DNA of 64,000 nucleotides, from assembly GCF_023703795.1 (NCBI RefSeq), contig NZ_CP098518.1, positions 2,604,001 through 2,668,000 of the forward strand, in the 5' to 3' direction. Both the position numbers and the translations under genes were made by a program. The notes beneath the pieces were generated by a model. The model did no database searches. It was not told the DNA's origin and was given only the letters and a program-made list of their open reading frames with translations. This DNA is from Haloplanus sp. HW8-1 (GTDB lineage: Archaea; Halobacteriota; Halobacteria; Halobacteriales; Haloferacaceae). Positions 43,159-52,335 of this stretch are shown here, in pieces. Position 1 is the first letter of the stretch, and every line of letters begins with the position of its first letter.

Positions 43159-43841
43159 CCGTCTCACCGCCGCCTGTCGTGTCAAGCCGTCCCAGCTTCG
43201 TCTCCCAGATTCGACCGGCCGTGTCCGTTGTCGCCGCCGCCATCAACACCGGCTGATACCGATGCGGATGGTCCGCGTGGAATCGCAGCCACGTGTAGAA
43301 CTCCTCAAGGCGCACCCAGTACTGGGAGTAGACCGTTCGTCTCGTCCGCGATGCGGCAAGGGCCGCACACCACGTCTCGACGTCCGCTGGCTGCGCCAGC
43401 GCGTGATGCCGTCCGCGCTCGCGCAGGTGTGCCTTCCACGACCGCGCGGTCTTCGTGAACGTCCGTTCGTACCCCTGTGAGTCGAACTCGTTCGACCGAC
43501 TCGCGCGGAAGTCTGCCCAGACGTCCCATCCATCGTACCGCTCGGCGTAGGTGGCGAAGCGATCACCGGGCGGAACGTCGCTGAGTCGTTTCTGACATCC
43601 TCCCACGACTGAAGTCGTGGGGTTCCACGGTCACAGACCGTGCCCACGACGGAGAGGTTCCCCACTCGCGTCGTTCGGTGGGGTTGTGGGCCGTGCCAGT
43701 CCGGCCCCCGACTCGGATAGCGGGCTTCATCTACCGCCGCGCTGGCGTGCATATCCTTACCCAAGACTCGGTAGCACAACCGACGATACGAACCGTGGTA
43801 GTTGTTTCGGCTGTTGTCGGATTCATCCCACGGCTGAAGCC

Positions 43842-45329
43842 CTGTCTCTTACCCACAAATCCTATCGCCGTAGTTCGTGGAACCTGTGGCCAAGATGCAG
43901 AGCGGTTCACGAAGCCGGCGAGCTGATGTAGAAGAGGCTGAACTGTGTCAAACGGACGTCTCTGGCACAGTTCGCAAGGAGTTCAAGTCTGCTGAGTTTG
44001 GTGACGAACGGCTCACTGACCGATTGATGCAGGTCGGAGATCGGCTCGGCAGGGCACCTGCCGAGTCGATCCCTAACGCCTGCGAGGACTGGGCCTCCAC
44101 AAAGGCTACGTACCGATTTTGTGATAACGAGCGTGTGGATCCGAACGAGATTCTTGATGCGCACAAGCGAGAACAACGCTCACGCGTCCGTGATACGGAG
44201 GAGCTTCTAGTTATCTCTGACACGACCGAGCTTGTGTTTCCGAGACATCCGTCAAAGGAAGGACTCGGTGACATCGGCAACTCCACCACGGATCTCGAAG
44301 GTGTCAAGGTTCACTCGACGATCGGAGTCGATCCACAGACACATCGTATGACTGGGGTCATCGATCAGCAGTCGCTGATCGAGGACCAACAGGCCAGCAC
44401 CAAACACGACGCGAATGGGAAGGGTGAGCCGATCGAATTAGAAAGCGAACAGAAAAATGGATTCGAGGGGACAGGCAAGCCAGCGACTGGCTTGCCGAGG
44501 AGATTCGACCGATATTCATCCACGACCGAGGAGCCGATGCATTTGCGTTCTACCGCGAAGTTACAGACGAGCTAGACGCTGGATTCGTCATCCGTGCAAA
44601 TCAGAACCGCTGTATTCAGACGCCGTCCGGAACGGACGGGCGTCTGATTGACTGGAGTGAAGACCTCCCCGAACAAGGTCGCACGTCTATCGAGATCGAA
44701 CAAGGAAGTGGAAGAGAAGCTAGAGAGGCTGAGCTCATCGTCAAAGCCGGCTCGTGTGAGTTACTCCCTCCAAAGAACGATCCAACTCACACCGAGCCAG
44801 TCGAGGTAAACGTCGTACGAATCGACGAACTTGGAGAACAAGATGACCCGATTCAGTGGGTGTTACTCACCACTGAATCGGTCGCTACGTTCAATGACTC
44901 GCTGAGTGTGGTAGAGTCCTATCGCGCCCGATGGACGATCGAAGACTGGCACAGGGTGCTGAAAACTGGATGCCGAATCGAGGAACGTCGGCTAGAAACG
45001 TGGGAACGTATGGAGGTCTTGTTGAGTGTCTACTCGGTGATTGCGTGGAAGGTGCTGGAGTTGCGGGAACTTGCTCGGGGAGAGACATACTACTCACCTG
45101 ATGTCCTTCTGAGCGAGACTGAACGGTCAATTCTGGAAACGAAATTTCCAGAATTGACCGACAACGAGGCTCAAGCGTACGCAATTGCAGTTGCGAAGAT
45201 CGGCGGCTACCTTGACCGAAATTCCGATCCACCGCCCGGTTGGGAGACGATGTGGAAAGGCCTCAAGAAACTTCAGACCTGGGCGGAGGGATACGAACTG
45301 CACTCCTGAGACTTATGGGTAAGAGACAG
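43842..45329 (+). mobile_element. Tn5/IS50-like insertion sequence
   Basis: 1488 bases. The 19-bp terminal inverted repeats (CTGTCTCTTACCCACAAAT at the left; two mismatches at the right) closely resemble Tn5 ends. GGCTGAAGCC occurs directly outside both ends (43832-43841 and 45330-45339), a 9-10-bp target duplication as expected for this group. The target is the loop side of the mini-element palindrome. It codes for one transposase with a frameshift. Confidence 0.88.
43895..45309 (+). pseudogene. Tn5/IS50-like transposase with a one-base frameshift
   Basis: The first frame shows the Tn5 N-terminal pattern (EFKSAEFGDERLTDRLMQVG, then STKATYRFCDNERVDP, and the first Asp in LVISDTTELVF). It breaks at an A5 run (44453-44457). 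With six A the frame continues (KWIRGDRQASDWLAEEI, second Asp in FIHDRGADAFAFY) to the Y-x2-R-x3-E-x6-K block YRARWTIEDWHRVLK and the stop at 45309. The repaired protein has 471 residues, close to the 476 of Tn5 transposase. As it stands only fragments are made. Confidence 0.85.
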
Positions 45330-45430
45330 GGCTGAAGCCGTGGGCTTTCTCCTTGAACCGCTGTAAATGCCCATGCGTCGATCCGGATCGCCTGCTTTCT
45401 GTCGTGTCATGCGTTGGCGTCGGCTCCCTG

Positions 45431-45461
45431 TGGGCAGCCGGCACTCGTTGCCGGCTGCCCA
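45431..45461. repeat. 13-bp perfect inverted repeat with 5-base spacer
   Basis: TGGGCAGCCGGCA and its complement, separated by CTCGT, 21 bases upstream of the first codon of the recombinase-partner gene. The architecture is like a tyrosine-recombinase core site (two arms around a short spacer); an operator or a hairpin are alternatives. Confidence 0.6.
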
Positions 45462-46301
45462 TATCCGGGCCGTGCGATGGCTGGGTGGGTCTCCCATACT
45501 GCGGTGTCCCCGGAGCGTGTGTAACTGCGAAACGGGGTGGGCGACGGGCTGTCCGTGGGCGAGCGCCGAGTTCGGTGGGTCTCGTGGAGTCCATCATCGG
45601 GGTGACGCACCGGTAGGACGTGGGTGGCGACCGGGAGTGGGTGGTGGCTGGTGGGACCAGTCGCAACTCCGGCTGTCGCGCGGTCGCTGTGCGCGGCGTT
45701 CGGACGAGAGAGGTTCCTGAAGTGGCGCGGGAGGTGCGCTGCTGAATCGGCCGCGTCTCGACGTCTCGCCAGCGTTCTTCGGGGAATGGCGAGCAGAGTG
45801 ATGAGACGACCGCCGTGGGCACGGCCGTACCCACGCGTCGTGTGGGCCGCGGTGGGTGTCGTCTGGACGCCGCTCTGTGTGGGCACGGTGCGGTCTTCAT
45901 ACTCAACCGAATCGGCAGACGGCAACCGTGTATGAACGATCCATCGTCCAGCGTGACGCGTGTTCCCCCTGCCGTGCGCTCACCAGACAGCAGGCGCGGC
46001 CACATCGAGACTCCCTGTTCGTGACCGCGTTGCGCGCTTGATCGGCCAGCCTCGCCACGCAAGCGTTCGCATCCCTGCGGTCCACAGCTCCATCAGACAC
46101 GCCCGCAATGGCTCGTGACACAGCCGCCTTGCGGGGAGCGATACCGATTATGAAACACCTCACAACCACCGAGACGTCCCAAAACCGCCGCACGCCACGT
46201 TAGTCGCCCCGACCCAATTTCCACACATACGTCCGGAGACCTCGTCGATGGTGTCGAGGTGAGCTGCCGCTCGCGCCAGTTCGTGCGTCAGAACGGCCGA
46301 C
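45462..46301. other. 840-bp region without a supported gene
   Basis: GC-rich, with many GTGGGC / GTGGGT motifs and local dyads, for example GTGGGCACGG near 45815 and again near 45880. Open frames exist on both strands but none has a recognisable domain or the acidic composition of real genes here. It could be a non-coding control region of the integrated element or decayed DNA. Confidence 0.4.
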
Positions 46302-49300
46302 CTACACCACCTTGTACTGATCCGTCGTCGGACTGTACACGTCGCCTTTCCGTCGCAGTCCCTCGATCTGGTCCATCACTTTCTCCTCCTCGATACCCTC
46401 GGCCTGGGCGCGCTCGACGATGGCGTCGATCGGCGCGCCGGCCTCGCCCTCGTACTCGGCGTCGACCGTCTCGATCACGTCCTTGATGCTCTTGATGCGG
46501 TCGCGCTGGCTCTTGGAGGTCCCCGTCTCGATCACGTCGGCGTCGAACTCGCCCGTCTCGGGGTCGACACCGATGTCCTGCAGACAGGAGCGGACGATGT
46601 CGATGACGCGTTCGGCGTCCTCGTGTTCGACGGTATCGGAGAGGCGCACCCGGGCGCTGGCCTCCGCGAGACGGACCAGCGCTTCGAGTTTCCGGGCGGT
46701 GACGGGCACGGGCGCGTCCTCGTCGGCCCCCTTCGCGCGGAGGTCGACGTAGAAATCGCGGATGGCCGCCTTCGCCTCGTCGCTCATCGTCGGGAAACAG
46801 GAGCGCTTGGCGTAGGCGATGTACTTCCGCAGCAGTTCGGGGTCGATGGCCGGTTCCACGGTGTCCGTCACCTCCTCGACCTCCGCCTGGCTGTGGTTGG
46901 CGTTGGCCACCTTCGTTCGCTGGGTGTTCAACTCCCCCGCGTAGTTCGTCCGCAGGATGTGTTCGGCCAGGGCAGCGTCCTCCTCCGGATCGGGCTGGTC
47001 GGTGACCGTGAAGATCAGGTCGAACCGCGAGATCAGCGCGGGTTCGAGGTCGATCTGTTCGCCGATGGGTTCGTACTGGTCGAACCGACCGTACTTCGGG
47101 TTGGCCGCCCCGAGGAGGGAACACCGGGATTTGAGGGTGGCGTTTATTCCGGCCTTACTTATGCTAATTTCTTGCTGTTCCAATGCTTGATGCATTGCAG
47201 ATCGATCCTCGGAATTATGTACCACCATCCCGTTGGCGACGAAGTTGTGGGTGCCCTCGACGGTCAGGTCGTACACGTACGGGCCGCCGTTGGTAGACGT
47301 TACTGACACGACCTGACGTAACGCCACGTCTTCGGTAGTCCGTTCATCGTACGCCTCGGATCGATACTTCCCTAATGAATCGACGGTACCGCCGTCCGTC
47401 GCCGGTTGTGGCCTCTCCCGCGGCACGTACACCCAGTCTCCGGACGATAGATCACTGGCCGCCCGTTCGACCCGTTCTCCGTCCTCGAAGACGAAGAATG
47501 GGTGGTCCGCCGTCGAGGTGAGTCGTTCGCCCGTCTCCAGACGCACCTCGGTGAGCTGTTCCGGTGCCTCGTACTCGTGGATAGCCGTCACGGGGCGGGA
47601 GACGATCCGGCCGTCGTCGGTCATCGTCCACGCGTCGACGTCGACGTCCCTGATGGTCCGGCCGTTGTCGAGTTCCTCGATCGTTCCCGTGGCAGCGGCG
47701 TCGCGTGTGAGTTCCTCGATACGCTGGACCGTGCCATCGGCGAGATGGACGAGCGTGTCGCCGGTTACACACCGCATCTTGTCGAGTTCGTCGACTGCAG
47801 CGATCCCCTGATCGGCCAACACGAGCGCCCCGGCTTCCAGACTCCACTGTTGGCCCTCGCCGAAGTCGTCGCGGACGGCGGCGGCAGTGTTGTGGGTTAC
47901 GATTCCGTTGCCGACGAAGTTGTTCGTCTCGGGAACCGTGAGATCGAAAAGTTCTTTCTCGCCGGTGTCGACAGCGGCGACGACCTCGTCCCACACTAGA
48001 TCTGCGTCGACTGCCTCGCTGATGATCGGCTCGACGGGGCCGAGATCCCGGTCTTCGAGCATTGCGCGAGCACGTTTTCGTTCGGGATTGTCGCCGCGGT
48101 GTATGTTCTGATAGTAGGCTCCAGCGGGCCCCGTTGCGGCTGCCAGTGCCCCCCCGACCGGGATGCGTTCGCCCCGGCGTCTCGCGTCGCCGACGATCCG
48201 TTCGAGCGCCGCCGTCTTCGACGATGATTCGAAGCCGATTCGATCGGCGAAGTCGTCGACGTGGCGGCCGTAGATGGCCAGGTGCGTCTGGATCGCTTTC
48301 GATTCGATCTCGTAGCCGCTCTCCAGCTCGTACGTCCCACGCCGATCGCGTTCGCGTCGACGCGAACGAACGCCGTACGTATCTAGCATCAACTGTACCT
48401 GTCGGCCGAGATCGTCGCTGATGGTCGAGAACTGGACGCTGGAGCCGCCATCGTCGCGGGCGCACACCGATCCGTCGGCGTCGAACAGCCCGCGTAAGAA
48501 CGCGTCCGAGTGGTCGGCGGTCGTCAGCCGCGAATCGAGCGAGAGGTCGTCTTTCGGCGATTCCATCCCGAGATTGCGGAAGAACCGCGCGAGCGTCGCG
48601 CTGTGGATCCGGACACACGGCACACGCTCATCTTGGTATTCGATGTCGATCGACTTGTCGAACTTCTCTTCGACGATGCGGGCAGCCCTCCGCAGCAGTT
48701 CCTCGTCCGCGTTGGAGACTCGGACGTGGCCGCGATTCCCACCCCGACGGGACACCATGATGTCGCCGTCGCCGAACACGAGACCGACGAGATACATGAG
48801 ATCTGCGTCGAACGCGTCGGGAATCTCGACGCTGTTGCCGTGGCCGAGCATCGCCCGTGCGACATCGATGTCCGAACGGTCGGCGCCGATCCCGTCGAGA
48901 ATTCGGTCGAGACGTGAAAGTGGGAGATGCCGGTTCGACAGCGAGTCGTAAATGAAATCCTCGGATAGGCCGAGTTCGGACGCGGCATCTCTGAGCGTCC
49001 CGAACTCCTCGCGGAGGCGACGTCGAAGGAAGTCGACGGACTGGTCGGTCGGTTTCAACTTCTCTTCGGTAAACTCGAAAAACGTGCGTGGCGTCGGGCT
49101 TGTCCGCTCGATGTCGTCGTAGTTCGGTACAGCGACAAAGTCGCCGGCCTCGATAGCGTGCATCTCGCGCCATTCGATACCGTTATCGCCACAGACGAGA
49201 ACGGTCGTGTTCGCCGACGTTTCGAGTTTCTTCCCGTGGGCTGTCTCGATGCGTCGACACGGCTTCTCTGGCATCCGCCAGACGTGCGAACTGGACCGCT

Positions 49301-51083
49301 GGACCAGTTCGCCGTCCGTTCGATCGAACGTATAGATATCGTGGTCGGCCGGCGCACTGGTCGCCATGTCGACCGGATCGGGATGATGTGGTTCGGCGAG
49401 GTCACGGATCGGCTCGAATCCCTCCTCCGTGTGAACGAGCGTTTCACCCGTGACACAGAGGCCGGCCGAACTGGATCCCTTCCCCGACGTGTAGACGGAT
49501 CGGGGCGCGATGTTGCGGATGTAGGACAGCAACTGCGAGTTGTGCGAGACGACGCCGTTGGCGAGGTACGTGTGTATGCCGGCGACTTCGAGGTCGTACA
49601 CCCAGTCGTCGTCCGGTTCGACGGTGTCGATGGATTCGATGCGGTCCCACACGACATCGTTCAAACGGCCGTTGCTCGCCGATTCGACCGTCACCGTCCC
49701 GCCGTCGGATGCGATCTGACTCCGTTCGGTACTCTCCGGGAGGCGAGCCACCGCGTCACCGACGCTGAGGTGTGTCGCTTCGACGGGGGTCAGATGGCCG
49801 TCTTCGGAAACGAACAGCGGATGCGACGGCGTCGCCTCGATTTCCCGACCGCTCGCGGTCCGAATCCGATACATCCGCTCGGGGGCCTCCCGTTTCCACA
49901 CCTTCGTCGCTTGCCGTGTCGTAACCGTTCCGTCCTCCGTGACCGAGACCAGATCGATGTCCGTCTCGTCGTAGACGCCGTCGTCCACGGCTGTCGGGTC
50001 GTCGAGGTGGCGTTCTACGAGGTCGCGAATCGGCACCTCGCGCCCGTCCTCGATCGCCACTTTCGTATCACCTTTCAAACATTTTCCAGTACCGGGATCC
50101 CCGATCAACAGCATATGCAGATCCCCCCGAATCCGCGAGCCGTCCGGCAGATGCTTCGTCACACCCGAGAACAACTGGAGGATCATGGCGAGTTTCTCCT
50201 CGTCGTAGCCGTAGATGGAGGGCGCGACGGAGGCGACCATCTCCTCGTAGATGTCGGGGTGGTTCGACAGTTCGACGATGTCGGTCTTGTCCGCCTCGCT
50301 GATCTCCATCTCCTCGAACTGTTCGTCCTCGATCTGGACGCTCAGCCCGTCCATGTAGAGGTCGAACAGTTGGGACTTCTCGTTGCCCTCGGTCACCTGG
50401 TCGATGTGGAGGACGCCGGTGACGGTGACGTGGTCGCCGGCGGTCACCTCGCCGGTGATGTCGTCCTCGATGTCGATGTCGATGCTCTGGGGCGTTTCGC
50501 CGCCGCGCAACCCTTCGGGGCTCTCCTGGACCCGGAGTTTCTGCGAGTCGACGAACTCGGACTGGTCGTAGTTGACCCGGAAGGGCCCCTGTCGCTCACA
50601 GCCCTGACACTCGTGGGGTTCCTGGAACCCGCCGTCGGTCTGAGGGATGTAGGTCATCGTGCCACAGCGCTGGCACTCGAAGGCGGCCTCGGTGATCTTC
50701 GGGCGCACGTCGGTCGCCTTGCGGATGATCCCGGAGACGGCGATCAGGCGACCGACGTGGTTGTCGTGGACACGGATCGAGCGGATGTCGACCGTATCGG
50801 GGAGGTTCCGCAGGCGGACGTGGGCCTGCCCGAGCGACACGTCCGCGGGCAGGTCGTACACGCGCAGGGCCTCCTCCGCGAACTCGCCGATCTGGTCGGG
50901 CTGTGAGAGGAAGTCGTCGGCGAGGTCCTGATCGAACTGGTAGAGGTCGTCGTAGTCGACGTGGAGGGACCGCTGCTCGTTCGGGTAGCGCTGTGCGAGG
51001 CGACTGATCTCGTCGCGATAGTAGTTTCGATAGAAGCGAACGAACCGATCGATCAGCTCCTGGTTTTGCGACGACTGCGCCAT
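46302..51083 (-). CDS. mcm: replicative DNA helicase MCM containing three inteins
   Basis: The precursor has 1593 residues; after splicing of 181, 523 and 186 residues about 703 remain, the normal MCM length. N-terminal domain with a zinc motif (CQRCG and CQGCERQG, around residue 140-165), AAA+ domain with Walker A GDPGTGKSQ (split by intein a), sensor region GSSSAGLTAA (split by intein b), Walker B AAVDELDKMRSEDRSAM (split by intein c), the arginine finger in ISRFDLIF and the C-terminal winged helix. It forms the hexamer that unwinds DNA at replication forks. The ATG at 51083 is preferred to a GTG two codons upstream. Confidence 0.96.
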   Translation of the reverse strand: MAQSSQNQELIDRFVRFYRNYYRDEISRLAQRYPNEQRSLHVDYDDLYQFDQDLADDFLSQPDQIGEFAEEALRVYDLPADVSLGQAHVRLRNLPDTVDIRSIRVHDNHVGRLIAVSGIIRKATDVRPKITEAAFECQRCGTMTYIPQTDGGFQEPHECQGCERQGPFRVNYDQSEFVDSQKLRVQESPEGLRGGETPQSIDIDIEDDITGEVTAGDHVTVTGVLHIDQVTEGNEKSQLFDLYMDGLSVQIEDEQFEEMEISEADKTDIVELSNHPDIYEEMVASVAPSIYGYDEEKLAMILQLFSGVTKHLPDGSRIRGDLHMLLIGDPGTGKCLKGDTKVAIEDGREVPIRDLVERHLDDPTAVDDGVYDETDIDLVSVTEDGTVTTRQATKVWKREAPERMYRIRTASGREIEATPSHPLFVSEDGHLTPVEATHLSVGDAVARLPESTERSQIASDGGTVTVESASNGRLNDVVWDRIESIDTVEPDDDWVYDLEVAGIHTYLANGVVSHNSQLLSYIRNIAPRSVYTSGKGSSSAGLCVTGETLVHTEEGFEPIRDLAEPHHPDPVDMATSAPADHDIYTFDRTDGELVQRSSSHVWRMPEKPCRRIETAHGKKLETSANTTVLVCGDNGIEWREMHAIEAGDFVAVPNYDDIERTSPTPRTFFEFTEEKLKPTDQSVDFLRRRLREEFGTLRDAASELGLSEDFIYDSLSNRHLPLSRLDRILDGIGADRSDIDVARAMLGHGNSVEIPDAFDADLMYLVGLVFGDGDIMVSRRGGNRGHVRVSNADEELLRRAARIVEEKFDKSIDIEYQDERVPCVRIHSATLARFFRNLGMESPKDDLSLDSRLTTADHSDAFLRGLFDADGSVCARDDGGSSVQFSTISDDLGRQVQLMLDTYGVRSRRRERDRRGTYELESGYEIESKAIQTHLAIYGRHVDDFADRIGFESSSKTAALERIVGDARRRGERIPVGGALAAATGPAGAYYQNIHRGDNPERKRARAMLEDRDLGPVEPIISEAVDADLVWDEVVAAVDTGEKELFDLTVPETNNFVGNGIVTHNTAAAVRDDFGEGQQWSLEAGALVLADQGIAAVDELDKMRCVTGDTLVHLADGTVQRIEELTRDAAATGTIEELDNGRTIRDVDVDAWTMTDDGRIVSRPVTAIHEYEAPEQLTEVRLETGERLTSTADHPFFVFEDGERVERAASDLSSGDWVYVPRERPQPATDGGTVDSLGKYRSEAYDERTTEDVALRQVVSVTSTNGGPYVYDLTVEGTHNFVANGMVVHNSEDRSAMHQALEQQEISISKAGINATLKSRCSLLGAANPKYGRFDQYEPIGEQIDLEPALISRFDLIFTVTDQPDPEEDAALAEHILRTNYAGELNTQRTKVANANHSQAEVEEVTDTVEPAIDPELLRKYIAYAKRSCFPTMSDEAKAAIRDFYVDLRAKGADEDAPVPVTARKLEALVRLAEASARVRLSDTVEHEDAERVIDIVRSCLQDIGVDPETGEFDADVIETGTSKSQRDRIKSIKDVIETVDAEYEGEAGAPIDAIVERAQAEGIEEEKVMDQIEGLRRKGDVYSPTTDQYKVV
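47214..47771 (-). other. mini-intein next to the MCM Walker B motif (MCM-c)
   Basis: 186 residues between VDELDKMR and SEDRSAM. It begins CVTGDTLVHLADG, has TADHPFFV (B-block) and ends MVVHN before Ser. No endonuclease domain. Confidence 0.9.
47889..49457 (-). other. large MCM intein with LAGLIDADG homing endonuclease (MCM-b)
   Basis: 523 residues between GSSSAGL and TAAAVRDD. It begins CVTGETLVHTEEG and ends GIVTHN before Thr. The centre has the two endonuclease motifs LMYLVGLVFGDGDI and AFLRGLFDADGSV, whose acidic residues are present, so homing activity is possible. Confidence 0.92.
49539..50081 (-). other. mini-intein in the MCM Walker A motif (MCM-a)
   Basis: 181 residues between GDPGTGK and SQLLSY. 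It begins with Cys (CLKGDTKVAIEDG), has a TPSHPLFV B-block and ends VVSHN before Ser. There is no endonuclease domain, so it splices but does not home by itself. Confidence 0.9.
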
Positions 51084-51132
51084 TGACACTCCCTGGTTCC
51101 GGATCGCCTAAGAGTCTTCGCAAGGACGGCGG

Positions 51133-51648
51133 TCAGAAGGACACGTCGGTTTCGATGTCCTCGGTCGCCTCCCGCAGTCCGTCCTCCCGGGAGTCGCTCG
51201 CGAGGCGGTCGCCGAGGTCCGCATCCGTCAGGAGTTCCGCGAACGCGTCCCGAAAGCGGTCGTTGGCGCGGGTGGCCTCGCGGTCGGCGGCGAGGGCGCG
51301 CTCCCGGATCGACCCGTCGTCGTGGTCGGCCTCGCGCACGAGGTGGCAGTCGAGACGGGCCCCGAGAACCGTCTCGGCGTCGACGCCCAGCGCCTCGGCG
51401 AGCGTCGCGTCGTCCTCGCCGTCGTGGAACCCGTACACGAGGCGGACGTACGCGTCGGGATCGAGGTCCGTCTCGAACTCGTAGCGGTCACGCATGGTCG
51501 CGACGAGGTCGCGCAAGCGCGTGTCGACCCGCTCCGGGTCGGCGGCGTCGACGAGCGAACCGCGGCCCTCGGCCTGTCGCTCCGTGACCGTCTCCTCGCC
51601 CGTCGCGTCGAGGAAGATGTCCCGTAGCTCCGCGGTCTTGTCGTCCAT
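51133..51648 (-). CDS. conserved haloarchaeal protein (resembles conditioned-medium-induced protein 4)
   Basis: 171 residues, soluble and acidic, mostly helical. MDDKTAELRDIFLDATGEETVTE and YVRLVYGFHDGEDDATLAEALG, with a helix-turn-helix-like stretch (DATLAEALGVDAETVLGARL). From memory it resembles the haloarchaeal 'conditioned medium-induced protein 4' group, which is found near mcm; I cannot check this. It is 49 bases upstream of mcm on the same strand, so the two may be cotranscribed. Confidence 0.7.
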   Translation of the reverse strand: MDDKTAELRDIFLDATGEETVTERQAEGRGSLVDAADPERVDTRLRDLVATMRDRYEFETDLDPDAYVRLVYGFHDGEDDATLAEALGVDAETVLGARLDCHLVREADHDDGSIRERALAADREATRANDRFRDAFAELLTDADLGDRLASDSREDGLREATEDIETDVSF

Positions 51649-51750
51649 GCTTCAGAAAGTCCACTCGGCGACAAAAACCCACCGGCGCCCCGCCCGCCAC
51701 ATCTCTCGTCAACCATCAGGTACTAAGTGGTTTACGCGAGTCGTGGCGGT

Positions 51751-52335
51751 ATGGCAACCACGACGGACTCGGTCGAACTGGTCGGCGAGGAGGTGACCGG
51801 CAACGTCGCCCGCGCGGTGCTGTTCGCGGCGGCGACGAGTGCGACGGCGCCGGTGGATATGGTCCATCCGCTCGCGCCGAACGTTCCGATCACGCTCCAG
51901 ACGCTGTGGGTGTATCTCGCGGGAATCGTCCTCGGTCCCCTGTGGGCGGGCGTCGCGTTCACGCTCTACTTGCTCGCCGGCGTGATCGGCCTACCGGTCT
52001 TCGCCGGCGGCAACGCCGGCCTCGGCGTCATTCTCGGGCCCACCGGCGGCTTCCTGATCGGCTTTCCCCTCGCCGCGATGACCACCGGTGCCGTCGCCCA
52101 CGGCGTCGACGGCCTCGACGCCCCCGGCGACATCCCCGTGCCACGGCTCCTCGCCGCACTGATCGCCGGCACGGCCGTCGTCTACGCCGCCGGGGCGGTC
52201 GGCTACGCCCTCGTGCAGGCCATCGGCCTCGTCGCCGCCGTCTCGGCGGTCGTCGTCCCCTTCCTGCCCGTGGCGGGGCTGAAGGTCGCCGCGACGGTCG
52301 CCATCGTCCGCAGCGACGGCTTGATCGCCCGATGA
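51751..52335 (+). CDS. bioY: biotin ECF transporter S component BioY
   Basis: 194 residues, about six helices. The BioY pattern is clear: VPITLQTLWVYLAGIVLGPLWAG, then LAGVIGLPVFAGGNAGLGVILGPTGGFLIGF. It binds biotin and works with the ATPase and EcfT encoded directly after it (4-base overlaps, ATGA, at both joints). It probably imports biotin for carboxylases. Confidence 0.92.
   Translation: MATTTDSVELVGEEVTGNVARAVLFAAATSATAPVDMVHPLAPNVPITLQTLWVYLAGIVLGPLWAGVAFTLYLLAGVIGLPVFAGGNAGLGVILGPTGGFLIGFPLAAMTTGAVAHGVDGLDAPGDIPVPRLLAALIAGTAVVYAAGAVGYALVQAIGLVAAVSAVVVPFLPVAGLKVAATVAIVRSDGLIAR

Larger units (their letters stand above)
43593..45354 (-). mobile_element. palindrome-ended mini-element (IS200/IS605-derived, PATE-like) with a nested IS
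   Basis: Without the nested IS and its target duplication it is 264 bases and has no gene. On the minus strand its left end has the palindrome CCCACGGC TTCA GCCGTGGG, followed by ATGAATCCGACAAC; its right end has CCCACGAC TTCA GTCGTGGG (43602-43621), then AGGATGTCA. The TnpB element at 40139 shows the same left (GTGAATCCGACAAC) and right (AGGATGTCA) neighbours of its palindromes. It must have been moved by proteins of a related full element. Excision restores the recombinase-partner gene exactly. Confidence 0.75.
43151..45410 (-). pseudogene. recombinase N-terminal-domain protein split by a mini-element
   Basis: Two parts, 45355-45410 (MTRQKAGDPDRRMGIYSGS) and 43151-43592 (KRLSDVPPGDRF onward), join in frame when 43593-45354 is removed. 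The joined gene has 498 bases (165 residues). It has a phage-integrase core-binding domain (SQGYERTFTKTARSWKAHLRE, then YSQYWVRLEEFYTWLRFH) but no catalytic domain, and it overlaps the recombinase gene downstream. It may have been a DNA-binding partner. The insertion removes the start and 18 codons, although a GTG inside the mini-element could start a shortened protein. Confidence 0.8.

Noticed and set aside
43151-43606. Reading the recombinase partner as a complete gene from the GTG at 43606
   Set aside because: Its first codons belong to the mini-element end; the true N-terminus is at 45410, and the joined frame is exact.
45313-46240. Several 60-250-codon frames in the GC-rich region
   Set aside because: No recognisable domain; composition is Arg/Pro/Ser-rich and not acidic, and frames overlap on both strands.
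47452-48618. Arg-rich minus-strand frame inside mcm
   Set aside because: Shadow of the intein-coding frame.
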